The translations under genes and the position numbers were made by a program. The notes under the pieces are model-generated. The model saw nothing but the letters and a program-made list of their open reading frames with translations. It was not told the DNA's origin and searched no databases. From Fonsecaea monophora (lineage: Eukaryota; Ascomycota; Eurotiomycetes; Chaetothyriales; Herpotrichiellaceae): a DNA stretch of 64,000 bases. Below are positions 44,593-55,819 of this stretch, piece by piece (within the stretch, counting starts at the first letter, position 1; every line of letters starts with the position of its first letter). The DNA lies in NCBI RefSeq assembly GCF_001642475.1, contig NW_019174035.1, positions 1 to 64,000 of the forward strand, given 5' to 3'.

Positions 44593-46912
44593 TCAAACCG
44601 GAGATATACCCTGCGATCCCCATAGGATCTTCTCCATCAACTCATACGGCGAGTCCTCAGACCGCCCGCCGTCGTCCCCAGATGCTTCATTCGAGGGATG
44701 CCCATAATACATCAGAGTGTCCGAGCTTGTGCTTCGCTCCCACGCTGGTATGGTATCGCCGCTCGCACTGTACTCGGTCCCAACCTCGGAGCCGTGGTGG
44801 GCATTGAGACGAGCCAGCGCCCGCACAGCTCGGGCAATGGGAGCAGAGTGCTCATTGGGATCCAGCGACGAGTTGATGCTCGACATGACCACAATCAGCT
44901 TGTCAAGCAATGTCCGCACCCGGGGCTTACTATGAGGCTGTTTCAGAATCCCAAGCAGCAGCGCCGAGCTCAGAGACCGATGCACCGCTGCCCATGATTG
45001 TGTGGCAAACCGAGTCACGTTGGACAATCCCAGAAATGCATCCACCGTGTTGGCCATATTCTCCAAGCATGTGGCCCGGAAGTTGCCTAGTTCCGACGAG
45101 GTCTGCCTGCGTTTCAACGCGGACCGATACAGCTCCGATAAGATATATGACCGATGAAGATAGAGGTTCCAATGCTCTAGTTGGTCCCTCATTGACTGGC
45201 ACGCCGTCGCGTCTTTAAGGTGGTGAAGCGCATGGTCCATCATTCTCGACAAATCCTCCTGATGACGGTTGATCCGTATCAGTTCTTGCCGGGGGTCCGT
45301 GTGTTTACTCCTCTCCCGCACAATTTCGAGCCCTGTCTCGCACAAGATCTTCATACAGTCGGTATATGATAACCACGTGTTGTCGACGGGCTGTACGGAT
45401 TTGTGATGCGAGATGGTAGGAGTCGATGACGCTCGGTCGAATGTAATCGAGATGAGACTGTCCTGCCAAACGATCCGCCACCTATGAGTGTTGTCAGTGA
45501 GAACGCTCAGTGAGAACGCTCGGATGGCGCCAATTGAAAAGTCGCAGTGACTTACCAAAGCTCCTCCCGGACCGACCTCTCAGCCTCGCTGCTAGTCCGG
45601 TAGGTCTTTTGATGGAGACCAAGGCTCTGTCCGATCCGGATAGTCAGCCCTTTCGGGGCGGTCAGCAGAATAATCTCCACTCGAATATCAGCGCTTACCG
45701 AGCAAGCACCAGGCGATGCCAGAATTCATGTTATTGGAAATGACGTTCCCCAGCACCAGCAACGTCTGGATATCCAGCAACTTGGAGTTGGACAAGTAAT
45801 TGATTATGCGGAGACATTCATATGCACAGCACACTACACCACGGTAAGCTCTTGGTTTCACCGCCAACGGACTGCTTCTCACCATAGACCTGACTGGTCA
45901 GTTGGCGTTCTTTATGCGGCAATGACGAACACTGGTAACCGGAAGCGAGAATGGCGAACAGTAACCCCACCCAGTGGAGGGTTTTCCCGTATATGTTGTC
46001 ATTCGAAAGAGCCTCGTAAGGAGCATCCCTGCTCGCGGCAGCCTTGTTGATGAGGAAGTGGGTGAGTTCGCCCTCAAACTGTTTAATGTCCACTACTCCA
46101 GGGAAAAGAACATGAGCCGTGTCGCGGTATTGTGCAAAGTATTGCAGGCAATCGGCGTCGGTTGGCAACAGCCTGCACATTGCCTGCAGTCTGGCATAAG
46201 ATCCGTGGGGTAAACCCCATAGGTCCACGAAAGGGTAGGTGGCACTCTCGTTATCTAGACCAAACAGAGGTAGGATGCTTTTGCCGAGTACATCCTGGGC
46301 ATCATACTCGTTGGGGTCACTCTTGAGCGAAAATACCATGGCCGGGACCGAATTGCCGCCCAGGTGGACGGTCTCACCCGTGACTTCATTGCTGGTGTGG
46401 ATGGCAAAGTTGTCCTGGTCGACACCTTCACTGCTCGAGTCTCCTCCCGTTCTCTCGACCTTGGGCCTGCCCACCAGCGTCGAGGGAGACCCATCCCTTC
46501 CCGGCAGATCTTTCAGCTCGGTACGCAGCTCTTGAATGGCCTGTTCGATCGTCTGCAATCTCTCACTGATCCTGTTCCACCCCATGGGCTGTCCTTCGAT
46601 CGGAGTGCTGGGTGGGATTTCCTGGCCGGCAATTGTTATCGTCGTGGTGGTGTTCGCATCGATATTCGCGCGCTTGGACAAGGGCTCATAGAGGCAGAGC
46701 TCAGGGTGGTTACGGTCGATGCATTTTTGACAGGGGTGTTGATAGTTGCAACCCACTTTCCTCTGGCGACAGGGATGGCAGGCCTTTTGCCCGCGGGCCT
46801 TGCGCTTGCGACGTAGACGTTCATTGATCTCTTCCTGAGTCAACGCTTCCACCTTTGGTTGTGCCTCGTCCCCTGGGGTGGTTATCTGGTAGTGGCCCCG
46901 GCTCGAATCCAT
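44593..46912 (-). CDS. Zn2Cys6 transcription factor B (right copy of the duplicated module)
   Basis: Four exons (45883-46912, 45699-45833, 45556-45649, 44593-45481) with phases 1, 1, 2 give 715 residues. The zinc cluster is ACHPCRQRKVGCNYQHPCQKC plus Cys in HPELC, with the same Cx2Cx6Cx5Cx2Cx8C spacing as factor A. The fungal_trans region matches block by block: ILPLFGLDNESATYPFVDLWGL, CCAYECLRIINYLSNS, TIRIGQSLGLHQK, WWRIVWQDSLISITFDR and HWNLYLHRSYILSELY. Exons 2 and 3 have exactly the lengths found in factor A (135 and 94 nt). The start at 46912 (MDSSRGHYQ) is chosen by comparison with factor A; an in-frame Met 30 codons upstream (47002) exists. Introns are 49, 49 and 74 nt. Confidence 0.9.
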
Positions 46913-48426
46913 TGCAAACGAGCACTTTCGGAGGACGTGCGCGGTGGGCGCTATCCGAAAACTACCGCAAGAAGAAGCTGGGCGGAGGGGAGGGGGGGCC
47001 ACTACCCAGCTCTTCGTGGGTGGCCCTCGCGAACTTGGGGCTTGGGGACCTCTGGAGAAGGAGGGAGAGGAGCAAGATTAAGAGTGATTGTTTGGCATAT
47101 GGTCCTGCCCCAAAAAAGGCCGAGGTGAGCGACGGAGCGACAAAACTGGACAAGAGATTGGGAGAAAAATCGGGGATCGGCTGATATTGAAGGAAGAGAG
47201 AGCCGCAATAGGCTCCGTGGGCCGTGGCTTCCTTGTGTGAGTGTGTTGTGCTTGGCTGGCAGTTGGGAGGAGGGAAATGCGATCCCGCACCTGTGCCCTG
47301 TACTGAGTAAGTAACAGGATCGGGAAGGTGAGGCGGGCACAAGTTTAGCCCAAGTACATGGACTCAGTTTTTTTTTTTCGGCGGGTTCGGCGGCCTCGGG
47401 GACCAGATCGTAGGCTGTACATACGGAGTAGTAGTGGGCTGTTCTAAGGCTGTCCCTCGTGGGTTTGGCCCCATGTCGAAATCTACTTTCCTTACTCGTA
47501 ACTGCCCAAAGTCGCTAAAACCGGAGCCATGGAATCTCTGTCTGGGCCCCCCCCCCCTCTTCCCTAAACTACAAACAAAGTACCTACCGAGCGAGCGAGT
47601 CGTCATTCCAAGGGAACTATTTAAGCATGCGTGTGGTCCCCCTTGGGTCCCCCCCTGTCTCCCTTTACGCCCCGCATCGCGAAAACGGGGGACCCAGCAC
47701 GCCAGAAAAGGCGTTCGTCGTCGTCGTCGTGTCGGAGCTCATTTCCTTTTTGTCCAAAAACCCGCCCGCCGGTCGAGAAAGTCCACACCGCGCGTTTGTC
47801 AATTTGTGCATTGCATCCCCGTGTTCCGAGTACGAGGGTTACTTGCACAAAAGTAGTGCGGCCGGTACTGGTTGACTGAGTCGATGCCACTACCGTCGCC
47901 TTCGCCACTTGCCATTCACTACTGAGGAAACACCCCGTTCTGTGGCGAAAGGGAAAAGGCAAAAGGCAAAAGGCAAAAGGGCGGTTGCGTCACACAAAAT
48001 GCGAGGAGAGGAGGTGAACTAGGCTGGAAAGCGTCCTGTGACGGACTACGCTAGGCTGTATCACCTCGCTTATATCAATGGTGACTTGGGGAAGTGCAAA
48101 GGGATTGCAGTTCGGGCCTAGAAATCACGATCGTGTCTGCAATGCTACTCGGTACTGCTGGTGGATATCAAAAGTGTCGTCAAGATCTGACATGACCCAA
48201 GATGATTGGGATTCCATCCGTACGACACGATGACGAGCTGTCCATACCGGTACACCTGGAAGGCTTGTACACTACGGAATACTTGCGCACTATTCTCCTC
48301 GACTAGGATATCAGACTGTCGCTGTTGTCGCTGCTATCCCTTCCGACAATGCACTACAAGTAAAAATCGAGTATGACGATTCCGGATGACTTATCGTGAT
48401 ATTGACGCCCTTGAGCGACTAGAATA
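46913..48426. other. Intergenic region
   Basis: A 1.5-kb region between factor B and the 3' end of the ankyrin-subtilase gene. Simple repeats are present: a T-run at about 47369, a C-run at about 47549, GTCGTCGTCGTC at 47717-47731, and AAAAGGC copies at 47952-47980. I see no gene. Confidence 0.5.
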
Positions 48427-51400
48427 TCAAAATAATAAGCTCTTCGCCAACTTTGCCACCTCAATCAATTGATCATCACGCCCTCCATCTGTGATGCACT
48501 CACAGACTTGATGATTGAAAGTCTCCCAGACCCAGAGATATCGCGAATTCGATCTGACCATGCTCGCGAACCCGGCCCTGATGGCCAATGAATCCATTGA
48601 GTCTTGATCCGGGATCGATTGCTGGGACCTGGGGGGCTTGGTCACCTCCCAAAAGTGGCCGACTTGGACGCATTCCAAGATCAAGGTCGCCAGTCCGGCA
48701 GCGATGGCCGTGGCGACCGAAGAACCCTCATGGACATACCCTAGCTCCTTGTCCGGGTTGCTCCCCCTCAGGGGGATCTTGTGGCCAGGAAAGAGAAAGT
48801 CGATCTTGTGTTCGTCGACGTATTGGGCGTTGTTGCCCATGGCCGTGGCGGCGACGATGCGGATGACGTTCTCTTGATCCGCGTGTTTTGGGTAGGTTTC
48901 GTCATTGCCTGTCTTGCCCTGGTCGCCTGACGCGCACAACATGATGGTTCTTTGTCGGACGGCCCTGGTTATGGCCTCGTCAAACTCTTTCCGCAGTTCC
49001 TTGTCTTCTGGCCGTCTGACGGACCAGGACATGGAGATGACCCTGGCTCCGCAGTCGACGGCGTGGTTGATAGCCTGAAAGAAAAGGTGCCATATTAACG
49101 GTTTGTCCACAATGATGATAAGCCACTAGGAAATAATGACCAATACTAACATCAACGGCGCTGGCTACGACGATAGTTAGCCTGTTTGGATCCTGTGTCG
49201 CTGGTCTGGTCGCTACCTTGATGATGTAGATATCCGCCGTCGGGCAGATTTTGCGGATGAACCTTGCCATGATGGTTCCATGACCGCTGTCAGAAATCCA
49301 ATATGGATAGTTTCTTTGCCCTGCGTCGTCGAAGGCGAAACTTCTCCCGAGGTATTCCCTGCCCTGAAGCGAACTGTGTGTAGTGTCGACACCGTCGTCA
49401 ATCAAGGCAACTCGGATCGACTTGAAGTTGTTCTCTGCGTCTCTCGCTGGGCGTTCTCGGACCTTGAGAAAGGCAGTCGTGAAGTTCTCCATGCACTGCA
49501 TCCAGCGATGTTGATCCATCTCGGCCGCCGGCCTGTCGTTATCAGCCGGCTTAGATTCAAGAGACGTCTTCGCCGCAAGGTGGATTATTTGGGGGCCAGT
49601 GATTTCGCTGTCCGCGGCGACTTCATGTTTCATTGATATGTGAGAGCCTGCTGAACATGGGCGGAATAGTCCAGAATCCAGACGGAGTGATCCGGATGCC
49701 AAAGTCGCGCTATCGTCCAGTATTGCACTCGCACTCCTCTCTTGTGACGGTGGCCTTCTTTTCTCTGCCACGAGCGACCAGTTGCGTATCAGACGATCAT
49801 CCAAGCCTTTCAGTTGCTCCGACATGTTCGAAGACAGGTTAGGACTGTCCTGTTATAGTGATAAGGAACTCAGCAATGAGAAGTTATCGAGGGTCGAGTA
49901 TAAAGGAAAGACACAATACCTCTGGAGAGAAGATGAAAATCTTTGACAGTTTGCCATACTGAGCTAGCATGGATAGTCCTTCAGCCTCGCTCCAAGCACG
50001 TAAGATGGCGTTGTTACCACCCCAATATAGATATAATTCCTTCAAATTCTTGCCGATCTTGAAGATGGTAGAGGGACACAAGTCCGGCCGGCGCCAGTCT
50101 AAGACCTCCACGTCGGCTCTGGCGATGGCGCGCCCTATCGCGTCGTAGCTGTGATAGTTTGGTTTCATGTCGTCGACGATGACATGCAGGATTCGTTTCA
50201 CACCTTTACTTTGTAACCAGCCCAGGATACGTGTGGCATCGTTGCGGCCCTTTAAGACAACTCGGTCGTCATCCTTATCCGGCTTGAACTTGATGTTTGC
50301 AATCGATACGTATTTTAACGTCGTCTCAAAGTCAAGTTTATTCCAGTGACTTTCAAACTGGGCAAACGTCATGTCAGTCGATGGGGCGGGCATGTAATCA
50401 AACCACAACTCTTGGTCTGGGAGTTCAACTTTTAGTCTTGTATGTCCTAGTCTTGGAGACCTGAGGGTGGGTGGGCATGCTCTCTTACTCTTCTCATTTG
50501 GGATATACAAGCAGCGGTACGCAGCATCGCATGACATGTCCCTCAGACTCTCAAGCTTCAATTTGTCCTGGATTAATTTTGCTGTTTCGTCGGTGACGTC
50601 CGGACTTCCTAATCTCCTGTTAGAGCCCCAGGATCCTGCTGACAAGTCCAGTTCGGCAGCCTTCGTATCCAGGGGTTTTGAGCCACTATGGCTTGCCGGT
50701 TTTGACAGAACATGATACTGGTATGGCGAGTGCCCAGTGAAGTCTTTCTTTTGGAGCACAGAACGGCGGCGGGAAATGAGCTCCCGAACGATCTCGAGAC
50801 GTCCAGGAGTGCACTTTGAATATTCGACCGCCAGATGAAGGGGCGTATGCCCGTGGATATCTTGAGCAAGCAACATGTCATCTGGTGCTAGGGATATGAT
50901 AGCCAGGAGTAATTTGTTGGCAGCGAGTAGGCTCCTGCTGTACATGGCGTCATGCAAGAACGTGTTTCGCATCCAGATAGCGGCCCAGGTGGCTTTGCCC
51001 TTCTCAATGGTTTGACGGACATTCTTGACGGTCAAAGGCAGACTTGGCTCTCCTGAAACTGCACAAAGAAAGTCATGATTGCCTCTTCGAATGGCTGTGT
51101 GTAGAGGCGTATTCGACTCGCCGTCCCGTTCCACCAACAGGTTCATGCCACCCGGGTGCAAGAGCATTCTTGCCACTAGCTTCTGAACAGCCAGCCTCGT
51201 TGAAGGCGATCTGTTGTCCTCCTAACTCGAGGCTAGAAAATGCAGAAAATTTTCACCCCGCAACCTGCTGGTGGCCATCACAAGGCTGTCACCGCGCTCT
51301 GCGACGAGTTGCTTCGACCGCTGACGCCGGCTGGCGTTCTCGGTTTCTGGCATTTTTTCGATCTCTTTGGCGCGCTCCAAAACAGTCTCAAACAGGACTA

Positions 51401-51482
51401 GAGCTGGATCGGGACAAGAGCTGGGCGGCGACAGCACATTCGCTATTGACGTAAGTTCTACGCGAGGTTTTGAATGATCCAT
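48427..51482 (-). CDS. Ankyrin-repeat subtilisin-like serine protease (S8 family)
   Basis: Four exons (51227-51482, 49920-51175, 49151-49849, 48427-49074) give 952 residues. No signal peptide is seen, so the protease is probably intracellular. Ankyrin-like repeats lie at about 104-240 (NTPLHTAIRRGNHDFL, HGHTPLHLAVEYSK, GHSPYQYHV). A linker of about 350 residues follows, then the subtilase domain: catalytic Asp655 in VALIDDGVD, His694 in DSGHGT and Ser856 in GSSVATAIAAG. The oxyanion-hole position, usually Asn, is Asp788 (CASGDQG). The frame holds an in-frame TAG at 51222-51224; a 51-nt intron (51176-51226, GTTAGG...GCTAG) removes it without changing frame. Other introns are 70 and 76 nt. The gene is divergent from the unknown gene at 51996. 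In fungi such proteases can act in incompatibility-type cell death, as HET-Q2 does. Confidence 0.8.
51176..51226 (-). other. Candidate 51-nt intron carrying an in-frame TAG
   Basis: GTTAGG donor and GCTAG acceptor, phase 1, length 3n. Retention would stop translation after about 86 residues and leave only the N-terminus. The donor is weak; a genuine nonsense mutation is the alternative. Confidence 0.45.
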
Positions 51483-51995
51483 TGCCAAAGCAATGACTAG
51501 AACCCTTGGTTCCACGTTGCGAGAGTAGTAGGTATGTAGGTATCGACGTAGGTGTGTAAATGGCGTGTAGCTCGCCGAGAGTAATGAATGCGTCTGACCG
51601 AGTAATGTGTACTCGGTACTGAGTAGTTTAAGTGTCACGCATGGTGTGAGGTGCCACTGCTTTGCTGCCTCCCACCACCTCCCCGAATACGAGGAATCGA
51701 TGCATTGAGCCGAGGGGAGGTCATGCAGGTGTCTCGATTGTCATTGGCACAATGATGCGTCTCGGTGCCCAAATATCAATGCCCCAGTCCATTGTCATTG
51801 TCATTGTAATTGGCACAGGAATGACGTGCGTAAAATGCTGTCGGGCTGTGCCTTGTCAAGTCAACCCACTCCCTTTTCTGCCTCTCAAAATCCTGTCGAG
51901 CCGCTATGTTCATCTAATCCATCTTAAATAGCGTTAGCCTCAGTGACCTGCTCGCGCGGCCTTGCCGTCGCCTCAATATCACCTCATCACTCATC
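51483..51995. promoter_or_regulatory. Shared divergent promoter of the ankyrin-subtilase and its neighbour
   Basis: A 513-bp head-to-head region between ATGs. GTACTCGGTACTGAG lies at 51609-51623, and TCATTGTCATTG/CATTGGCA repeats occur at about 51735-51820. It is short enough for co-regulation of both genes. Confidence 0.5.
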
Positions 51996-52924
51996 ATGGC
52001 GTTCCACGAGGCTGAGCACAACGTGCGGGGCTTGGCTGCGGATAACGACGAGAATAGTCCCATGTTATTTGAGGCTCCGCTCTTCGTCAGTGGTGATGAT
52101 GACGATACATTTCATGTCAAGAACCAGTCCCTGACAGAATGGCAGCGGCGCATTGTCATGGAGCGCCTCACAAAGGCCTGTACGATTCAATGCTTCCTCA
52201 TCAGTGTTCTCCACGGGAAACTGAACAAGACTCCCGAATCGCCGTCGGCTACCCTGATGGTGTTCAAGTTCCGCCTGGATCCTATCAAGCACGGCCGACG
52301 GCTTATCCGCGCTCGTATAGATATCGAGTTCTTTGCCGAGGATCGCGAGGATGCTGTCCCTACAGTCTTGGCTGTTGGGTTAGACGACCGCTGGACCATT
52401 GGGCCTACCGCAGACCACGAGGATGTTGTAAAGGGAGGAAATGTCAACTTCGGCGTCGCGGGAATCCCCTTTGTGAGCATCGGGGTAGAGGCATCACTCA
52501 GCAAAACTGGCGGCCGTGATATTCACGATGCCACCACCATCACTGGAGGGACGCATTTTGGCGAGGGCATCGACGCTGGTGCCCACACGGCCTGCGGATG
52601 GACTCTGCTGGAAACCAACAGCGAAAGACAGGCGTCCCTTATTCATTCACCGTGCCCGTTCTCCTTGAACGGCACCACGACAAAAAGTTCAAGGCGTGTG
52701 TGCATTTGGCGGCCAAGGGTAACACGCGAACGACTATCGAGTGGATGTTCAACAAGATCCCTGTGGATGATCCGGTGCTCTTCAACCCTACTGTCGATAG
52801 ACGAGGGAACATGACAGAAGCGAAATATACAAAGGATGAGCTTGGGAAATGGGAGCACAAAATGGAACAACTCACCCATGTCATCTGCCGCACGGTTTAT
52901 CGGGGCGCCGAGAGGGAGATCTAA
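51996..52924 (+). pseudogene. Unknown fungal protein, frameshifted, paired with the ankyrin-subtilase
   Basis: The first frame runs from the ATG at 51996 and the same protein pattern continues in a second frame from about 52600 to the stop at 52924. The frame breaks within the A-run at about 52621-52632 as if one base were missing; read past the break the protein would have about 309 residues. The N-terminal half has a mixed alpha/beta look (RLTKACTIQCFLISVLHGKL, then a long beta-like stretch with RRLIRARIDIEFF), followed by a Gly-rich hydrophobic segment (NFGVAGIPFVSIGVEASLSK). I recognise it only as a fungal family of unknown function. A 53-nt intron with a poor GTGCCC donor could also restore the frame but would delete conserved-looking residues. 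It could be the substrate or effector of the neighbouring protease. Confidence 0.6.
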
Positions 52925-54312
52925 ACATCGCCATGCCGAGTTACAGTATAAGCTGTACTGGTTCATATCAGAAAGTCGGGAGTATTTGACTTTGTGCATG
53001 GGACGATGAACTCGGTAGAGATATCCTTGACTCGGCAATACTAAAACAAGTGGCCTGTGGGAGTAGCATCAGGGACTGGTCTTGTGTACGCAGGGACCAA
53101 TCAAATCTTTCAGTCAAGTCAGTTCTTGAGTTGAATAGATGAGTAGGAAAGGTTCAAGGGAACTGACTCGTATTCGTACTTGCCACAAACTTTGCAACAT
53201 ACCTAGGTAGCCACGTAGCCCCTGTGCTCCTTCTCTCCTTTCACTCTGCAATAAGGTACCTACCTGCCTTATCTTTCCTCATTCTCATGCTCATGCTCAT
53301 GCTCGGACTCACTCCCTACTTTGGAGAAGATGGATACCTACCAACCTAATTACGGTAGTAAATGCTCGTAGATCTCCGTCTCGTTGCTGGCTGTCGCATC
53401 ATGTGTACCCTACCTACTAACGAGTACGACGTACTTGCGTACAGTATATAGATTATGACTCCCAAACCCTTCCAGATGCGCCGTTGTCGATTCCCCAGCG
53501 AGCCAGAGCAAGTTAAACCCCACTGCCAAGGCCAGGCAACAATGGCCAAGCACCGAACTAGAGGCCACCAAGCGCCCAGGCGCCCCAGGCATTAGTCACG
53601 CGAGTCACGCCAGTCTCGATACGGTATTTCTCTACGAACCATTTCACCTCAAACTTCACAGCTATGAGCACGAGAACTCGTGGTACGTACCTAAGGAGTA
53701 CGCAAAGAGTTGTATCGAGTGCGAATAATCATTCTGTCGGGTTATGGGAATAGGGACTGGTGAGGGGACAAGGCACAACGAGATCAACCACTCATCACAA
53801 CACTATCCACTACTCTCTCCAACGCTGGACAAGTAGGTACTGTAGAAAGACAGAGACCATAAGCGACGAGTACTGCGTGCATCTCACTGTGTGGAGCGGG
53901 ACTAATTCCATCAAAAGTCTGTTGCAAAAGGGCGGACGAGCGACGAGCGAAGCGAGCAGATGACTGACTAATTCCTGTCTGTATAAAGAGACCTGCCTGC
54001 CTGGCTTGTTGTGTCTATTTGTCTGCTTGTCCGTCAACTTGCATACCTCCCTATATACCAATCTACCCACCTAGCGACTTGCCCTCCCGCCAGGAAAAGC
54101 TCGGCGTCCAACTCATCACACAAACTGCATCGTATCTTACCTCAGCCGTTCCACCTCCTCTTGAAACCATCTCCACGCGACAAGAACAGTTCGTCTCTGT
54201 CAGGCCAACCGCCCTACATATATAGGAGAGAGTAGACATCGCCCTTCATCTCAACCAAACTCAACAACAAAACCACACCGCAATAATACCTCCCAGCCCC
54301 ACCTCAATCAAA
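52925..54312. other. Intergenic region
   Basis: A 1.4-kb region upstream of the small gene at 54313. It has CTCATG repeats near 53284-53304 and CGAGCGA-type repeats at about 53936-53960. The last 100 bp look like a core promoter and A/C-rich leader. Confidence 0.5.
54217..54226 (+). promoter_or_regulatory. TATA box upstream of the 67-residue protein
   Basis: CATATATAGG, 87 bp before the ATG at 54313, followed by a C/A-rich leader ending in CAATCAAAATG, a good fungal start context. Confidence 0.6.
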
Positions 54313-54516
54313 ATGTCATCCCCAGCGAACGACAAATCCAAGTCTGCGAGCTTGAACGCCGAGACTGCCTCCATCCAGAGCACTTCGACCATGTCGAGTC
54401 TCAAGGCTCTGCTGCACCCCAAGAACAAAAAGGAGAAAACCCGCGTCCCACCCGAGACCATGGAACAGAAGACCACGAGGAGGGAGGCTACTGCCACCTA
54501 TATGGCGATGAGATAG
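54313..54516 (+). CDS. Small basic protein of unknown function (67 residues)
   Basis: A single exon. The N-terminal third is Ser/Ala/Asn-rich; the rest is Lys/Arg-rich with the motif STMSSLKALLHPKNKKEK and a C-terminal amphipathic helix, TRREATATYMAMR. Support comes from the TATA box and leader, good start context and a codon pattern unlike the flanking sequence. I have an impression of similar small fungal proteins ending in RREATAxYxxMR but cannot confirm it. Its job is unknown. Confidence 0.6.
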   Translation: MSSPANDKSKSASLNAETASIQSTSTMSSLKALLHPKNKKEKTRVPPETMEQKTTRREATATYMAMR

Positions 54517-55819
54517 ATTTGCCGACACGGAAGATACACAGCAGAAACTGGGGAGACAGGGTCAGGATACAACCCACCACGCTATAATGAACGATGCCGA
54601 TATAATGAGGTTGGATAGGTTGTCAGTGAGCGCCATCTAGTCTGAGATTCTGTAGAAATGAAGATTCCCATTGAGTGTTGTCTGGCGTCATTTTCCACGT
54701 GTCAAGGAGTGCCGGCTGACTTCCTTGCTGACATCCAGCCTTACCACGTGGGTGTCATCTGGCCCCTATTTCACCCATAATATAAAAGGCACCGAGACTC
54801 GTACCACTCTGTCTGCTTCTTGGCTCATGCCCCAATCGCCACAGAAAATGCCCATCGATAATGCCCGCGCCGAACATGTAAGGATCGAGTCACGGATGAT
54901 TCTTGAAGCGTGTCCACTGTCCACCTGGCCAAAATTTTACTTAAAAGACTCCGTGAATGGCGCCAAAGTGTCCATCTTTTATTAAGTCGCCAGGGTCGCG
55001 TCGATTGTTGGCCAAGCATCTCGGCCACAAACAAGCTCGGCTGGAGATCTGAAAATTCGGCATGGCGAACACCGCATCCCCTTATCGGAAAAGCTTCTGT
55101 TGATCAACGGCGGGACTGGTCTGTTATCTCCGCTCCCCTGGTGACAGCCGAGATGGTTACGGCCTCTCGAGATTGATCAGAAACGGAAGTCCGCTGGTTT
55201 CCACTATGCAAAGTTCTGTTAATCGAGAAGCAGAGGATTCGATGCCACGGCCTTACTCGGTTCACTGCTCACTGCTCTAGCTGAGTGCCAACTTGCTGAG
55301 TCATTGACCGAGCTTATGAGCGAGCTAACGACCGAGCTCGTCTGCCGTTACGAGCGAGCCCGCAGCGAACCGCGTTGCTGGCAAGCTGGATCGTACAAAC
55401 TCAGGCCGGCGACTTTCTGAAACGACAGGGTCTTCAACGGCTTCGTGTTGTCCCGTCCAATAAAGCAGCCCCATCTAATCTAATCATTGTTCAAAATTGC
55501 TTCCATGGCGGTGCTTCGCTCTTTCGCAAAGGCCGAAGCGTCCAATTGTATGGTCATCTCGGGTGCATTTCGATCTGGCTTCCGACTTTTCGATATATCA
55601 ATGATAAATCAGGGGATCGCTTTTAGGTCCAGCTTAGCCTTTTCTCCCAGATCTGCCTCTCTTCCTCTTTCTGTTAGCCTTGAGATACAAAAAGAGAGAG
55701 CGAGCTCGCGCCTCCCACGGTTTCTTCCCACAGCCTATTCTGGTCTGTTCGAGCGGCAGAAAACAACTACCACTTAAACCTCCCCTTGATTTGACTCGAC
55801 TCTTCCGACCATCGTCGCC
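54517..55819. other. Intergenic region upstream of the MFS transporter
   Basis: A 1.3-kb region. GAGCTNANGANCGAGCT-type repeats occur at about 55309-55340. The last 200 bp are CT-rich. No gene is supported. Confidence 0.5.
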
